Shown: in pieces, positions 1 through 10,290 of the stretch
How the letters are laid out: every line of letters starts with the position of its first letter
Position numbering within the stretch: position 1 is the stretch's first letter
NCBI GenBank assembly: GCA_016179045.1
Contig: JACOSL010000059.1
Location: 24,289-88,288 of the forward strand
Source: Fimbriimonas ginsengisoli
Lineage (GTDB): Bacteria; Armatimonadota; Fimbriimonadia; Fimbriimonadales; Fimbriimonadaceae
Length of the DNA: 64,000 nt
Direction of reading: 5' to 3'
Translations under genes and position numbers: made by a program
Notes under the pieces: model-generated
Seen by the model: only the letters and a program-made list of their open reading frames with translations
The model's database searches: none
Told to the model about the DNA's origin: nothing

Positions 1-762
1 CACGACGACGGCGACAAGACGTTCTTCGGACAGACCGGGCCGTTCGGCGGCGAGGACATCCTGAAGATGCTCACCGACAACCCGCGCACGAGCGAATACG
101 TCGCGTCCAAGATGTGGCGGTTCTTCGCCTATCCCGATCCGGAGCCGGAACTGGTCTCGCGGCTGGCGGCCATCTTCCGCCAGAGCGGGCTGGAAATAAA
201 GTCGCTGCTTAGGGCGATCATTACGTCGCCCGAGTTCTATTCAGAGCGCGCGGAACGGGCGATCTACAAGAATCCAGTCGACTTCGTGATCGTGACCGCC
301 CGTCAGATGGGCCTCGGTGAGCTCCTAGGCGCTTCCGAAGGGAGCGGCCTGCGCGGCCTCGGCCCGATGACCCAGGTCAACCAGGCGCTAAAGGGAATGG
401 GGATGCAGCTGTTCTACCCGCCCGACGTGGCGGGATGGGACCAGGGGGCGGCGTGGATCACCACCGCCACCATGGTGGAGCGCATCGGCTGGGCCGACCG
501 GCTGTTTCCCTCCCGGCCCGGGCAGCGGGCGGTGCTTCCGCTGGACGCATACGGCTTGTTCGAGGCCGATCCGAGCGCGGAAGGGGTAGTTTCCAAGCTG
601 GTTTCGCTCTTCGACGCTCCGCTGCCTGAATCCAAGCGGCGAGGTCTGCTCGACGCGGCGGTTAAGGCGTCGGGCGGACGGGTTGGGCGCGAGAACGCCA
701 ATGCCACCGCGTCGGCGGTGGCGAGGCTTATCTTCGCCGCGCCTGAGTTCCAGTTCTGCTAA
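1..762 (+). CDS. DUF1800 family protein, C-terminal part (5' end outside window)
   Basis: The reading frame is open from base 1 and ends in TAA at 760-762, giving 253 residues of a protein whose start lies outside the window. The first residues (HDDGDKTFFGQTGPFGGEDI) and the following segment on target loss of rows and 'SKMWRFFAYP' match the C-terminal half of the DUF1800 family as I know it. Members are usually 450-600 aa, often exported and often followed by a DUF1501 partner; no partner is seen downstream here. Biochemical role is unknown. tyrS starts 27 bases later on the same strand but has its own -10-like hexamer. Confidence 0.85.
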   Translation, partial: HDDGDKTFFGQTGPFGGEDILKMLTDNPRTSEYVASKMWRFFAYPDPEPELVSRLAAIFRQSGLEIKSLLRAIITSPEFYSERAERAIYKNPVDFVIVTARQMGLGELLGASEGSGLRGLGPMTQVNQALKGMGMQLFYPPDVAGWDQGAAWITTATMVERIGWADRLFPSRPGQRAVLPLDAYGLFEADPSAEGVVSKLVSLFDAPLPESKRRGLLDAAVKASGGRVGRENANATASAVARLIFAAPEFQFC

Positions 763-788
763 TACCGCCCCGGTAAACTCGCGCCCCG

Positions 789-1997
789 ATGACCATCGAG
801 GCGCAACTCGAGCTGCTACGGCGCGGCACCAGCGAGATAATCAGCGAGGAGGACCTGGCCGCGAAGCTGGGTAGGGGCACGCCGCTTCGCGTCAAGCTGG
901 GCGTCGACCCGACCGCTCGCGACGTTACCCTCGGCTGGGCGGTGGTGTTGCGCAAGCTGCGCGACTTCCAACGCCTCGGCCACACCGCGTGCCTCATCAT
1001 CGGCGACTTCACCGCCCAGATCGGCGACCCTAGCGGCAAGAACAAAACCCGCCCCCAGCTTAGCCGCGAGGAGGTGCAGGCGAACGTGGCCACGGTCGCC
1101 AAGCAGGTGTATCGAATCCTCGATCCCGAGCGCACCGAGATCACGTTCAACCGCGATTGGCTGGGCGCGATGAACTTTGAGGACGTGCTCCGCCTGGCCG
1201 CCCGCGTGACGGTGGCGCGCATTCTTGAGCGCGACGACTTCACCAAGCGACTGGAGGAGCAGCGCCCGATCGCCCTCCACGAAATCCTCTACCCCGTCTG
1301 CCAGGGCTACGACTCGGTTCAGATCAAGGCGGACGTGGAGCTCGGGGTCACCGATCAGAAGTTCAACAACCTCGTTGGTCGCACGCTGATGGCCCAATAC
1401 GGCATGGAACCGCAGGTGGTGATGCTGTGCCCCTTGCTGGTGGGCACCGACGGCAAAGAGAAGATGTCGCAGTCGCTGGGCAACTACATCGCGATCACCG
1501 AACCGCCCGACGAGATGTTAGGCAAGACGATGTCGATCCCCGACGAGCTCATGGAGAACTACTTTGAACTCGCCACCGACGTGCCGATGGCCGAGGCGCG
1601 GGCGTTGTTGGATAAGGCTTCGAAGGGCGAGTCGAACCCCCGCGACGTCAAGCGGCGACTTGCGAGCGAGATCGTCACGCTCTACCATGGCTCTGATGCA
1701 GCCCTGGCGGCGGACGAGCACTTCATGCACACGTTCAGCGAGCGGCGACAGCCGGCCGAGGCGGAAGAGGCCCGGATCCCGGAAGGGGCGGTGGAAGACG
1801 GGCTCGTGCACCTAGCCGCGATGATCGCCCTGCTTGGCATGGCCAAGAGCAACGGCGACGCGAGGCGGCTGATCGAACAAGGGGCGGTGACGCTCGACGG
1901 TGAGAAGGTGATGGATCCCCGCTCGCGCTCGCCGCGCGAAGCCCTCGCCGGTAAGGTGTTGCGCGTCGGCAAGCACCAGTTCCGGAAGCTTATCTAG
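789..1997 (+). CDS. tyrS: Tyrosyl-tRNA synthetase with altered HIGH motif
   Basis: Class I synthetase that charges tRNA-Tyr in the cytoplasm. At 402 aa it has the Rossmann fold (about 34-235), a KMSKS-type loop reading KMSQS at residues 225-229, the helical anticodon domain, and a C-terminal S4 RNA-binding domain (about 338-402). The segment that should read HLGH/HIGH follows GVDPTARDV and reads TLGW (residues 47-50), so both histidines are replaced; the codons ACC CTC GGC TGG are clear. The rest of the fold looks intact, so I call it functional. A weak -10-like TAAACT lies 9 nt before the ATG. Its TAG stop shares CTAG with the convergent fumarylacetoacetase gene. Confidence 0.93.
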   Translation: MTIEAQLELLRRGTSEIISEEDLAAKLGRGTPLRVKLGVDPTARDVTLGWAVVLRKLRDFQRLGHTACLIIGDFTAQIGDPSGKNKTRPQLSREEVQANVATVAKQVYRILDPERTEITFNRDWLGAMNFEDVLRLAARVTVARILERDDFTKRLEEQRPIALHEILYPVCQGYDSVQIKADVELGVTDQKFNNLVGRTLMAQYGMEPQVVMLCPLLVGTDGKEKMSQSLGNYIAITEPPDEMLGKTMSIPDELMENYFELATDVPMAEARALLDKASKGESNPRDVKRRLASEIVTLYHGSDAALAADEHFMHTFSERRQPAEAEEARIPEGAVEDGLVHLAAMIALLGMAKSNGDARRLIEQGAVTLDGEKVMDPRSRSPREALAGKVLRVGKHQFRKLI

Positions 1998-3238
1998 CCC
2001 AGATGGGCGGGCAAGACGGTCGCGGTCACCTCGCCAAATCCGACCCGGAATCCATCGCCCTGGCAATAGCCCGTGAACGTCACCTCGTCGCCGTCTTCCA
2101 GGAACCGCCTTTCCTCGCCTGTCTCGTCCATCCGAATCGGCTGCGAACCGCGCCAAGTTAGCTCGAGCATCGAGCCGTATGTGCCCGGCTCGGTTCCGCT
2201 GATCGTGCCGCTCGCGTAGAGATCGCCCGCCTCCAAAGGCGTGCCGTTGGAGGACTGATGCGCCAGTTGCTGGGCCGGGCTCCAGTAGAGCTCGCGGAAG
2301 TTGGTCGCGCTGATCCGCTGTCGGCGCGTCATCTTGGCCGTCTTGAGGGAAACCTCGAGTCGGATGTCGAAGTGGCCGTGAGGTCCTGGGCGCAGGTGAG
2401 GCAAAGCGGGCGGGTCTTGGGCCATGCCAGCGACCCGGAATGGCTCGAGCGCGTCCAGACTCACGATCCACGGGCTGATCGAGGTTGCGAAACTCTTGGC
2501 GAGGAACGGCCCGAGAGGCTGGTATTCCCATCGCTGAACGTCGCGCGCAGACCAATCGTTTACCAGCACGAAACCGGCCATCAGCTCCTCGGCGCGCTCG
2601 ATCGGCACCACCTCGCCGATCGTCGAGCCGCCGGAAAGAAAGAAGCCCATCTCAAGCTCGAAATCGAGCTCGCGGGTGGGCGCGAAGACGGGCGCGGGGT
2701 CGTCCGCGCCCTTAGTCTGGCCCCACGGGCGGCGCACCCGTTGACCTGACACGATGACGCTGGAGGCTCGCCCGTTGTAGCCGACCGGTAGCCACCGATA
2801 GTTGGGAAGAAGGGGCGGGCTGTCGGGCCTGAACATCTTGCCCACATTGCTTGCGTGATTGATGCCGCTGTAGAAGTCGACGAAGGCTCTCACCGGCATC
2901 GGCAGGGCCATCCGCGCGGTCGACGCGGGCGTCAGCGCCCGTGCCCGAAGCGCCGCGTTGTCGCGCAGAGCGCTCGCATCCTCCAGGAACAGTTCAAACA
3001 GCCGCGGGCGCAGCGAAAGCGCGGCCGCATCGACCGAATCGCGCGCGGCCAACGCCAGTAGGCCCGCATCGGCGAGCTCCACCAAGTCGATCACGGTGTC
3101 GCCCAGCCTCGTGGCAACACGCCGCCCACGCCGATCGATCACCCCGAAGGGCAGATTCTGGATCGGAAAGTGGGAGTCGGGCTCGACTTCGATCCAGCTT
3201 CGGGCGTCGGCGGGCGCCAGGAAGTGCATGGGATGCAC
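1994..3238 (-). CDS. fahA: Fumarylacetoacetase
   Basis: Last enzyme of tyrosine/homogentisate breakdown, splitting fumarylacetoacetate to fumarate and acetoacetate. The 414-aa length fits the family. An N-terminal SH3-like domain with the 'NLPFGV' motif precedes the FAH domain. The metal ligands are present in LDFELEMGFF and NDWSARDVQRWE, as is the lysine after PLGPFLAKS. The start is GTG at 3238; ATG at 3229 is equally possible (411 aa). It lies 12 nt downstream of the M1 peptidase gene on the same strand, so the two are probably cotranscribed. No other tyrosine-catabolic gene is in the window. The stop overlaps the tyrS stop by 4 nt. Confidence 0.9.
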   Translation of the reverse strand: MHPMHFLAPADARSWIEVEPDSHFPIQNLPFGVIDRRGRRVATRLGDTVIDLVELADAGLLALAARDSVDAAALSLRPRLFELFLEDASALRDNAALRARALTPASTARMALPMPVRAFVDFYSGINHASNVGKMFRPDSPPLLPNYRWLPVGYNGRASSVIVSGQRVRRPWGQTKGADDPAPVFAPTRELDFELEMGFFLSGGSTIGEVVPIERAEELMAGFVLVNDWSARDVQRWEYQPLGPFLAKSFATSISPWIVSLDALEPFRVAGMAQDPPALPHLRPGPHGHFDIRLEVSLKTAKMTRRQRISATNFRELYWSPAQQLAHQSSNGTPLEAGDLYASGTISGTEPGTYGSMLELTWRGSQPIRMDETGEERRFLEDGDEVTFTGYCQGDGFRVGFGEVTATVLPAHLG

Positions 3239-3250
3239 CTTACCCTCGCC

Positions 3251-5596
3251 TTACTCGGCGCCCTTCAACTTCTTCACTGCAGCCTGGGCGGTGCGGCGCA
3301 TGAAGTGAAGGCTGTGGCGCGTGAGCGGCATGATCACCTTAAGTGCCCGAGCGTCGCCGTAGTTGCCTAGCGCCTGAACGGCGGCGGTTCGCGCGCCGAA
3401 CGACGGTTCCTGGGCAACCTTCATAAGCGCCAGGAGCACCCGCTCCGGGCCCGGCGAATCCTTGAGGTGACCAAGCTGGCGGATCGCTTCGACGCGCGCG
3501 GGCTCGCTCGGCGGAGTCTCCAGAGCCGACAGGCAGCGCTCGCGAGCCACATCCGTCTGATGCTCGCCCCACCACTTTAGGGCCTGGATCCGGATGCCGT
3601 CGTCGTAGCTGTCGGTTCGCCACGCCTCCTCTGCGAGCGCATTGTCCCCGGCCAATTTGAACAGCCCGTCTAGAGCGCTCTCGCGCATCTCATCGTTGGG
3701 GTCGTCGCGCCAGACCTCGCGCAAGCGAGCCACGATCGCATCCGACTTCGTCAACCCGGCGAGGCTGTTGACTGCGGCGCGAGCGATCTCCCGATCGGCA
3801 TCCTTCGAGCGTTGCAGAAGCAGGGCCGCCCCCGCTTGGCCGAGTTTGCCGAAGATCGCCGGAAGCAGTCGCGGCGAGTGCTCATAGCCCGCCACTTCGA
3901 GTTTTTGCGCATCCGACAGGTGGCCCATCATCCGGTCGATCAGCTTCGCTTTCTGGGCCGCGTTCGGGGCGTGGTGGTAGAGCAAGAGCCAATTCTCGGG
4001 GCTGTTGCCGCTCTCGTAGGTCACCGGCGCCATCTGCTTGACTTCGGGATCGACGAGCAGCGGCTGGCCCGCCAGGTCGCCTAGGCCCATCCGGTTCTCG
4101 GCGCCGTCCACGTGAAGCACGCGCTTGTCCCATTCGGCGCCGGTCCAAATCCAGACGTCCACATCGAATACGTAGCCCGCGGTGGGCTGCTTGACCACCA
4201 ATTCGCCGCCCTCGGTTGAGACCTTAAGCTCGGGCAGCTCGGCGGTATAGAACCACTGCTTTTTGAACTGGTCGAGGTTCACGCCGCTGACCCGCGACAT
4301 CACGCCAAGGAAATCCTGGGTGGTCACGTTCTTGTATTCGAAGGTGCGCAGGTATTCGGCGATGCCTTTCCAGAAGGTCTTCTCGCCGAGCAGATTCATC
4401 AGCATGAAGAGCCGTGATGCTCCGCCCGGATAGATCACGCCGTCGAACAGGTCGATCGGCTCCTCGTACTTGTTCGAGACTACAGGGCGATGAGCTGCAA
4501 TCTGGCCGAAGTAGCCGCCCTGAAAAGTGCCGAGACGAGACAGGTCATATGCCTCTTGACCATCCTTCTCGCGCTCCCAGAAGCTGGGCAGGAAGGTGGC
4601 GAAGCCCTCGTTGAGCCAGATGTGCTCCCAGTCGCTGCACGTCACCGTGTCCCCAAACCACTGGTGGGCCAGCTCGTGCGCGACCAATCCGGTCGCGTCT
4701 CGCAAGGGGGCGACCTTGGCGGGAAACAGCGCGCCCAAGGTCTGGGTGACGCAGGTCGTATTCTCCATTCCCCCGAACATGTAGTCCGGCACCGCCGCTT
4801 GGGAAAACTTGGCGTAGGGGTAGGGGAAGCCGGTCAGACGCCCGTAGAAATCCACGATCTTCGAGGTTCCGCCGAAGGCGGCCTCGCCCCAATCCTTCAG
4901 CCCTTCGGGCGCGTAGAAGTAGGTCGGCACCTTCGCACCGGCGTCCTGGCCCTCGTCGTACCGGCCCGCGACGAGCGAGATCAGATACGTGCTCTGGGGC
5001 TGGGGCAGCTTCCAGTGGAACACGTCGGCATCCGCCTCATGCTCGATCCCTTCCAGCTTGCCGTTGCTCAGCGCGTAATAGCCCTTCGGCACCTTGATGA
5101 ACGATTCGAAGCTCGCGCGGTTGTCGGGCCAATCGTAGGTGGGCAACCAGTAGCGCGTGTCGATCATCTCGCCTTGGGTGTAAACGCAGCTCGTGTGGGC
5201 GGGGAAAGCACGGCTTGCGGGAATGAAATAGATGCCGGCTTCCGGGCGGCCCGAATACACGATGCGTACCTTGAGGCTGTCGGCCTGGGTCGCGGGTCTG
5301 GGCAGACGCACGGTGAGCAACTCATCCTCGTTCACAAAGGTTGCCTTCGCGCCGTTCACGGTGACCGAGGAGACTTCGAGCTTGGCGCAATCGAAGGCAA
5401 CGCTCGCCAGTCCATCCTTCATCGGCCTCACCGTGTTGGTGACTTCGCCATTGATCGAGCGTTTGGCTTCGTCGAACGACAAGGACCAGCGGACGTCGAT
5501 CAGACGATAGGTCTTGGGCGCATGCCGCGCGCCGGCAAGCGTGAGAACGGACGAGGCAAGAAGGCAGGCGAGGGCGAAGAAGCGGCGGATTGGCAT
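3251..5596 (-). CDS. Exported M1-family zinc aminopeptidase with HEAT repeats
   Basis: Zinc metallopeptidase of family M1 (aminopeptidase N-like), 781 aa. The start at 5596 gives a signal peptide (MPIRRFFALACLLASSVLTL), so I prefer it to an in-frame ATG 99 bases upstream that would bury the signal. Domains in order are an N-terminal beta saddle, the exopeptidase motif as GGMEN, the zinc site HELAH with the distant glutamate in LNEGF, and a C-terminal region (about 560-781) of HEAT-like helical repeats rich in 'AAVNSL' and 'ALKWWG' units. It probably acts in the periplasm or outside the cell on peptides. It lies 53 nt downstream of the Y-family polymerase gene and upstream of fahA. Confidence 0.9.
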   Translation of the reverse strand: MPIRRFFALACLLASSVLTLAGARHAPKTYRLIDVRWSLSFDEAKRSINGEVTNTVRPMKDGLASVAFDCAKLEVSSVTVNGAKATFVNEDELLTVRLPRPATQADSLKVRIVYSGRPEAGIYFIPASRAFPAHTSCVYTQGEMIDTRYWLPTYDWPDNRASFESFIKVPKGYYALSNGKLEGIEHEADADVFHWKLPQPQSTYLISLVAGRYDEGQDAGAKVPTYFYAPEGLKDWGEAAFGGTSKIVDFYGRLTGFPYPYAKFSQAAVPDYMFGGMENTTCVTQTLGALFPAKVAPLRDATGLVAHELAHQWFGDTVTCSDWEHIWLNEGFATFLPSFWEREKDGQEAYDLSRLGTFQGGYFGQIAAHRPVVSNKYEEPIDLFDGVIYPGGASRLFMLMNLLGEKTFWKGIAEYLRTFEYKNVTTQDFLGVMSRVSGVNLDQFKKQWFYTAELPELKVSTEGGELVVKQPTAGYVFDVDVWIWTGAEWDKRVLHVDGAENRMGLGDLAGQPLLVDPEVKQMAPVTYESGNSPENWLLLYHHAPNAAQKAKLIDRMMGHLSDAQKLEVAGYEHSPRLLPAIFGKLGQAGAALLLQRSKDADREIARAAVNSLAGLTKSDAIVARLREVWRDDPNDEMRESALDGLFKLAGDNALAEEAWRTDSYDDGIRIQALKWWGEHQTDVARERCLSALETPPSEPARVEAIRQLGHLKDSPGPERVLLALMKVAQEPSFGARTAAVQALGNYGDARALKVIMPLTRHSLHFMRRTAQAAVKKLKGAE

Positions 5597-5649
5597 CGGG
5601 GAACCTGACCGGGTGTTTACCCGACGAATCTGACGCGCAAGGCCCCGGC

Positions 5650-6939
5650 CTAGGTCCGGCTGCTTGATTCGACCGCGTCCTCTGCCGGGACCCAAAGGTT
5701 ATCGCCCAGCCCTTCGCTGAAGAGCCACGTCTTCTGGAAGGCGATCCGCTCTTGGGCGGTTTCCTTGGCGCGCTCCATGCCCGCGAGGAACACGGTGTTC
5801 TTCCCGTACCGCTGGTTAAGCCGGTCGACCGCGTGGCTCAACTGGCTGCGATCCTGACCTTGCTCGAAAAGCGAGCCGGTCACCGTAGCGGCAGGCTGCA
5901 GGCCGTGGAACGTGACCGCGACCGAGCGGGGGCGCCGAAAGTCGCGCTGGCCCCATGCCTTCAGCAGCTCCTCGTTCATCTTCACCGTGTCCTGGGTGGG
6001 CGGCAAGGGCAGGGTCACCGCCCAACTGCGCTCGAAACCCGTCACCTGGACGCTCATCGACGTGGTCGCGAGGCTGTCGGCCCGCAACCGCGCCGACGCC
6101 TTCTGCAGAAGCCGAAGCAGCACCTCGCGGCAGCCTTGGTCGGTGCGCAAGTCGGGAGGCAGCACGTGCGAGTGGCCGAGCGAGCGTCGATTGGTCTTCT
6201 GAGGTCCAAGGTCCGCGCCTCGAAGCAGAAACCACCATCGCTCGCCGATCACACCGCCGAAGGCGCGCCGCAAATGCTCCCGCGAAGCAGCGCAGAGCTG
6301 CTCGGCGGTGAAGATTCCGGCTGCGTTCAGGCGAATCTCCATGCGCCGGTTGATGCCGGTGAACTCGGTGAGTTTCAAGGCGTGCAGCTTTTCGGGTAGG
6401 TCCTTCGCCTCGAGGATCACGAGACCGTCGGGCTTTTGGAGTTCGGTGCCCAGCTTGGCGAGGAAGGGGTTGGGGGCTATGCCGATGGAGCACGTTAGGC
6501 ATTCGCCCACCTGCTCGCGCAGGGCCGCCTTGAGCCTAAGCGCCAGGGTGCGGGCCGCTTCCGCTTCGCGCTCCTCGCCGAGCAGGCGGAATCGCATTTC
6601 GTCTATGGAACAAACCTCCTCGACCGGCAGCACGCCTTCGACGGCGGCGAGGCATCGCCGGTGGTACTCCATGTACACGACGTGGCCGCCTTTGACCAAG
6701 ATGAGTTCGGGGCATAGGCGCTTGGCCTCGCCGATCTGGGTGAGCGTCTTGACCCCCACGCGCTTCGCCTCGTAGGAGGCGGCGATCACGAAGGACGTAT
6801 CGGCCATCACCGGCACCACAGCGACCGGCTTGCCGCGCAGTTCGGGATGCTCCTGCTGCTCGACCGACGCGAAGTATGAGTTCAGGTCGAGAAACAGGCT
6901 TCTCAGCTTAGGCTGGATGGGTAGAGTCCCGTCTACCAC
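5650..6939 (-). CDS. Y-family DNA polymerase (Pol IV/DinB-like)
   Basis: Translesion polymerase-like protein of 429 aa. The N-terminal catalytic site is visible: [13 protein letters not shown] supplies the first acidic residue and the steric-gate region, and CSIDEM supplies the SIDE-type Asp-Glu pair. A helix-hairpin-helix segment ([15 protein letters not shown]) and a little-finger domain follow. The motif [11 protein letters not shown] with a serine-rich C-terminus is somewhat divergent from classic DinB, so assignment within DinB/ImuB-like lineages is open. The start is GTG at 6937-6939, with a perfect TATAAT on the minus strand six bases upstream, implying a leaderless transcript. It heads a likely three-gene unit with the M1 peptidase and fahA. 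Confidence 0.85.
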   Translation of the reverse strand: MVDGTLPIQPKLRSLFLDLNSYFASVEQQEHPELRGKPVAVVPVMADTSFVIAASYEAKRVGVKTLTQIGEAKRLCPELILVKGGHVVYMEYHRRCLAAVEGVLPVEEVCSIDEMRFRLLGEEREAEAARTLALRLKAALREQVGECLTCSIGIAPNPFLAKLGTELQKPDGLVILEAKDLPEKLHALKLTEFTGINRRMEIRLNAAGIFTAEQLCAASREHLRRAFGGVIGERWWFLLRGADLGPQKTNRRSLGHSHVLPPDLRTDQGCREVLLRLLQKASARLRADSLATTSMSVQVTGFERSWAVTLPLPPTQDTVKMNEELLKAWGQRDFRRPRSVAVTFHGLQPAATVTGSLFEQGQDRSQLSHAVDRLNQRYGKNTVFLAGMERAKETAQERIAFQKTWLFSEGLGDNLWVPAEDAVESSSRT

Positions 6940-6945
6940 TGCACC

Positions 6946-6951
6946 ATTATA
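6946..6951 (-). promoter_or_regulatory. -10 element of the Y-family polymerase gene
   Basis: Perfect TATAAT on the minus strand, 6 nt upstream of the GTG start at 6939. The transcript would begin at or next to the start codon. No clear -35 is visible. Confidence 0.7.
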
Positions 6952-6995
6952 CGCCCGGTTGGCGTGGGAGGCGAAAGGTACACTCGCCCGAGTCC

Positions 6996-9761
6996 ATGGA
7001 CCTCCGCAGCACCCTCAATCTGCCCGACGCCGAGTTCGCCATCCCGATGAAGGCGGATCTGCCGAAGCGCGAGCCGGAGATCCAGCAGCGCTGGGACGAG
7101 CGGCGCATCTATCACCGCATCCTGGAGGCGCACCGCAACGACCCCCTCTTCGTGTTGCACGACGGCCCGCCCTACACCAACAGCCCGATTCACATCGGCA
7201 CTGCACTAAACAAGGTGCTGAAGGATTTCGTGGTGAAGTCGCGGGCGATGATGGGCTTTCGCGCCCCTTACGTGCCCGGCTACGACAACCACGGGCTGCC
7301 GATTGAGCTTGCGGTGCTCAAGAGCTTTCACGAGAAGGGGGTGAAGCCTACGGTCGTGGAACTGCGCCGGGCGTGCCGGGAGCATGCGGCCAAGTACGTC
7401 CAGATTCAAAACGAGCAATTCAAGCGCCTTGGCGTATTCGGCCTCTGGGAAACCCCATATCAGACGATGGACTACCGCTTCGAGGCGTCGATTCTGCGCG
7501 TGTTCAAGGCGATGGTGGAGAAGGGCTACGTCTATAAGGGGCTGCGGCCCACGCTCTGGAGCCCAACCGCACGCACTGCGCTTGCCGAGAGCGAAGTTCT
7601 TTACCGAGACCACATTAGCCGCTCCATTTACGTTCGATTCCCCTTGCGGCGCGATCCCAATGAGCTGTTCGGTGCGTGGCCGAACCTCTACGCCGTAATC
7701 TGGACAACCACGCCTTGGACGATCCCCGCCAACCTCGCGGTGGCTTTCCATCCCGAGCTCGACTACGCGATCGTGAAGGTGGGCGGCGACCACTATGTGG
7801 TGCTCGATGCGCTCGCCCAGCCAGTTTCGGAAAAGCTCGGCTGGAAGGGCTGGAAGCGGGTCGGCAAGCTGCAAGGCATCAACTTCGACCACTCGGTGTT
7901 CAAACATCCGATCTTCGACCGGGATTCGCTCGGCGTCGTGGCCGACTATGTAAGCGCCGAAGAAGGCACTGGGGTGGTGCACACAGCGCCGGGGCATGGG
8001 CGGGACGATTTCTACACGGGCAAGCTCTACGGGCTGCCCGTGCTTTGCCCGGTCGACGAAGGTGGCGTGCTCACGGATGAGGCGGGCGAATTCGCCGGAG
8101 TGCACTACAAGAAATGCGACACCGTCGTGGTCGATCGTCTAGCCGAGCTTGGCAACCTGCTGCTCGCCGAAGACACGGTGCACTCGTACCCCTACGCCGA
8201 GCGGGACGACCAGCCCGTCATCTTCCGCGCCACCGAGCAATGGTTCGTGTCCATCGACCATGACGGCCTGCGGGAGAAGATGCTAAGGGAGATCGACGGC
8301 GTGCGCTGGATGCCGGCCACGGCCAAGGCTCGAATCGAGGCGATGGTGGGCGGTAGGCCCGACTGGTGCATCTCGCGCCAGCGGCCATGGGGGGTGGGCA
8401 TCCCGATCTTCTACGGAGCGAAGACGCGCGAGCCGGTGCTCGACCCGTTCGCGATCGAGTGCGTGGCCAAGCTGGTCGAGCGCGAGGGCTCGGACGCCTG
8501 GTTCGAAAAAGACGCCAAGCGCATCCTGCCGCCCGATTATCGGCACCCGAGCACGGGCGAAACCGAGTTTGTGAAGGACACCGACGTACTCGACGTGTGG
8601 TTCGACAGCGGCTGCACCTCGTTTTGCGTCATCGACGGCGTGGCCAATCCGGAATGGAAGGCCCACTGGCCCGCCGACCTGTACTTGGAGGGCTCCGACC
8701 AGCACCGAGGCTGGTTTAACTCCTCGCTTGTTATCGGGACCGCGCTCCGAGGGCGTGCTCCCTACCGCGAGGTGGTGACGCACGGATTCGTGGTGGACGA
8801 GCACGGCCTCAAGATGTCCAAGCGCTCGGGCGGGGCGGTCGACCCGGTTGTCGCAGCCGACCAATACGGGGCAGACATCCTGCGCTTTTGGGTCGCGAGC
8901 GTGGACTACGGGAACGACATGCCTTGCTCGGATGCGCTCCTTCGAGAACTGGGCGAGCAGTACCGTAAGATTCGCAACACCCTCAAATTCTTGATGGGCA
9001 ACCTGTACGATTTCGACGGCGCACGCCCGAAACGGCCGCTCGAACTCGACGAATGGGCGATCGAGCAAACCGAACTGCTCTCGGCTGATTGTGTTGAGGC
9101 CTATCGGAATTACGAGTTCCGAAAGGTGCTCACGTCGGTTCACGGCTTTTGCGTCAGCCAGCTTTCGTCGTTCTATCTGGACGCGATCAAGGACGCGATG
9201 TACTGCGATGCGCCCGATTCGCCTCGCCGCCGCTCCGCCCAGTTCGCGTGCCGCCGGATCCTCTCCGCGCTCAACCGACTGCTTGCGCCGATCCTCCCCC
9301 ACACCGCGGAGGAGATTCACCAGCGCCTCTTTGGAGAGAACACCAGCGTGCACGAGCAAGTGTTTGAGGCGCCCTCAAAGGATAGGCTGGAGGAGATCGA
9401 GGCGAGCCCGCTGCAAACGCGCTTCGCCGCCCTGCTTGAAGTGAGAGAGGAGACCTTCGCCGCCTTCGAGGCATGGAAGTCCGGCCAGACCGTGCGCGAC
9501 AGCCAGGACGTGGTCCTGACCCTCCAAACCGAGAGCGCCGAGGTTCTCGGCTATCCGACGGAAGAGCTCGCGAATCTCTTCAAAGTGAGTTGGGTGGAGG
9601 GATCGCGCGGGGCGCCTGCGTACGCGTTCCGCTCCAGCACATTCCTCAAGTGCGAACGGTGTCGACTCCGACGGCCCGACGTCGAGATGGTCGATGGCGT
9701 GCCCCTCAGCAAGCGCGACCGCGAAGTGCTCGCCCTCCTCACAACCCAGGGGAAGGCGTGA
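6996..9761 (+). CDS. ileS: Isoleucyl-tRNA synthetase with altered HIGH and KMSKS motifs
   Basis: Class I synthetase charging tRNA-Ile, 921 aa, the usual size. The start of the catalytic domain ([19 protein letters not shown]) shows HIGT at residues 66-69 instead of HIGH. The CP1 editing domain is present ([13 protein letters not shown] and [11 protein letters not shown]). The second signature reads KMSKR (606-610) instead of KMSKS. The anticodon-binding domain follows. The C-terminal zinc ribbon keeps only one CxxC pair (CERC, 886-889); the second pair usual in bacterial IleRS is missing. The downstream lspA start overlaps the stop (GTGA), the common ileS-lspA arrangement. A -10-like TACACT lies 11 nt upstream of the ATG. 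Confidence 0.95.
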   Translation: MDLRSTLNLPDAEFAIPMKADLPKREPEIQQRWDERRIYHRILEAHRNDPLFVLHDGPPYTNSPIHIGTALNKVLKDFVVKSRAMMGFRAPYVPGYDNHGLPIELAVLKSFHEKGVKPTVVELRRACREHAAKYVQIQNEQFKRLGVFGLWETPYQTMDYRFEASILRVFKAMVEKGYVYKGLRPTLWSPTARTALAESEVLYRDHISRSIYVRFPLRRDPNELFGAWPNLYAVIWTTTPWTIPANLAVAFHPELDYAIVKVGGDHYVVLDALAQPVSEKLGWKGWKRVGKLQGINFDHSVFKHPIFDRDSLGVVADYVSAEEGTGVVHTAPGHGRDDFYTGKLYGLPVLCPVDEGGVLTDEAGEFAGVHYKKCDTVVVDRLAELGNLLLAEDTVHSYPYAERDDQPVIFRATEQWFVSIDHDGLREKMLREIDGVRWMPATAKARIEAMVGGRPDWCISRQRPWGVGIPIFYGAKTREPVLDPFAIECVAKLVEREGSDAWFEKDAKRILPPDYRHPSTGETEFVKDTDVLDVWFDSGCTSFCVIDGVANPEWKAHWPADLYLEGSDQHRGWFNSSLVIGTALRGRAPYREVVTHGFVVDEHGLKMSKRSGGAVDPVVAADQYGADILRFWVASVDYGNDMPCSDALLRELGEQYRKIRNTLKFLMGNLYDFDGARPKRPLELDEWAIEQTELLSADCVEAYRNYEFRKVLTSVHGFCVSQLSSFYLDAIKDAMYCDAPDSPRRRSAQFACRRILSALNRLLAPILPHTAEEIHQRLFGENTSVHEQVFEAPSKDRLEEIEASPLQTRFAALLEVREETFAAFEAWKSGQTVRDSQDVVLTLQTESAEVLGYPTEELANLFKVSWVEGSRGAPAYAFRSSTFLKCERCRLRRPDVEMVDGVPLSKRDREVLALLTTQGKA

Positions 9762-10282
9762 AGGATCGCCGGAGGTTTTTCTGGGCGTTCCTGCTTGCCA
9801 CCCTGATTCTCGACCAGGCGGTCAAGGCTTGGGCGCGAGGCGCGTTTGCCGAGCACCAGGCTCCCGGCTTTCCCTGGCCGGGCGTGTTTGAACTCACCCT
9901 GACTTACAACAAGGGAGTGGCGTTTGGGATGATGCAAGGCTCCGCGCTTTGGGTGGCGCCGATCGCGATCCTCATAGCCGCGCTCGCTTTCCATTTCAGC
10001 CTCCGGCATCCGGCGGAGACGCGCTGGGTTCACACCGCGATGGGCCTGATCGCAAGCGGGGCGCTCGGCAACCTCGTCGACCGGCTGCGGTATGGCCGGG
10101 TCACCGACATGTTCTGGTTTCGCGCGATCGACTTCCCGGTGTTCAACCTTGCCGATGCCTGCATCACCGGCGCGGCGATCATGATCGTTCTGACTTGGGT
10201 TATGCCCGCCGGCCACCGGGACGGCTCGTCCGAACCGAAAGAGGCCCAAGGGCCCGAAACCCCGTCCGAAGCGCCGTCGTAG
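9758..10282 (+). CDS. lspA: Lipoprotein signal peptidase II
   Basis: Inner-membrane aspartyl protease that removes the signal peptide from prolipoproteins, 174 aa. Four hydrophobic segments are visible. The family boxes are present: [16 protein letters not shown], the first catalytic Asp in [10 protein letters not shown] and the second in FNLADACI. The start is GTG at 9758, sharing GTGA with the ileS stop and preceded by a GGGGAAGG Shine-Dalgarno site; the frame is open further upstream but that part lies inside ileS. The C-terminal 25 residues are hydrophilic and Glu/Pro/Ser-rich, beyond the usual end. Lipoprotein substrates occur in the window (for example the LPGC protein at 10930-11862). 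Confidence 0.95.
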   Translation: MKDRRRFFWAFLLATLILDQAVKAWARGAFAEHQAPGFPWPGVFELTLTYNKGVAFGMMQGSALWVAPIAILIAALAFHFSLRHPAETRWVHTAMGLIASGALGNLVDRLRYGRVTDMFWFRAIDFPVFNLADACITGAAIMIVLTWVMPAGHRDGSSEPKEAQGPETPSEAPS

Positions 10283-10290
10283 GGAGGTGC

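Noticed and set aside
4490..5608. A 372-codon open frame on the plus strand inside the M1 peptidase gene
   Set aside because: Antisense to a clear M1 peptidase, composition typical of GC-rich shadow frames, and no recognisable domain.
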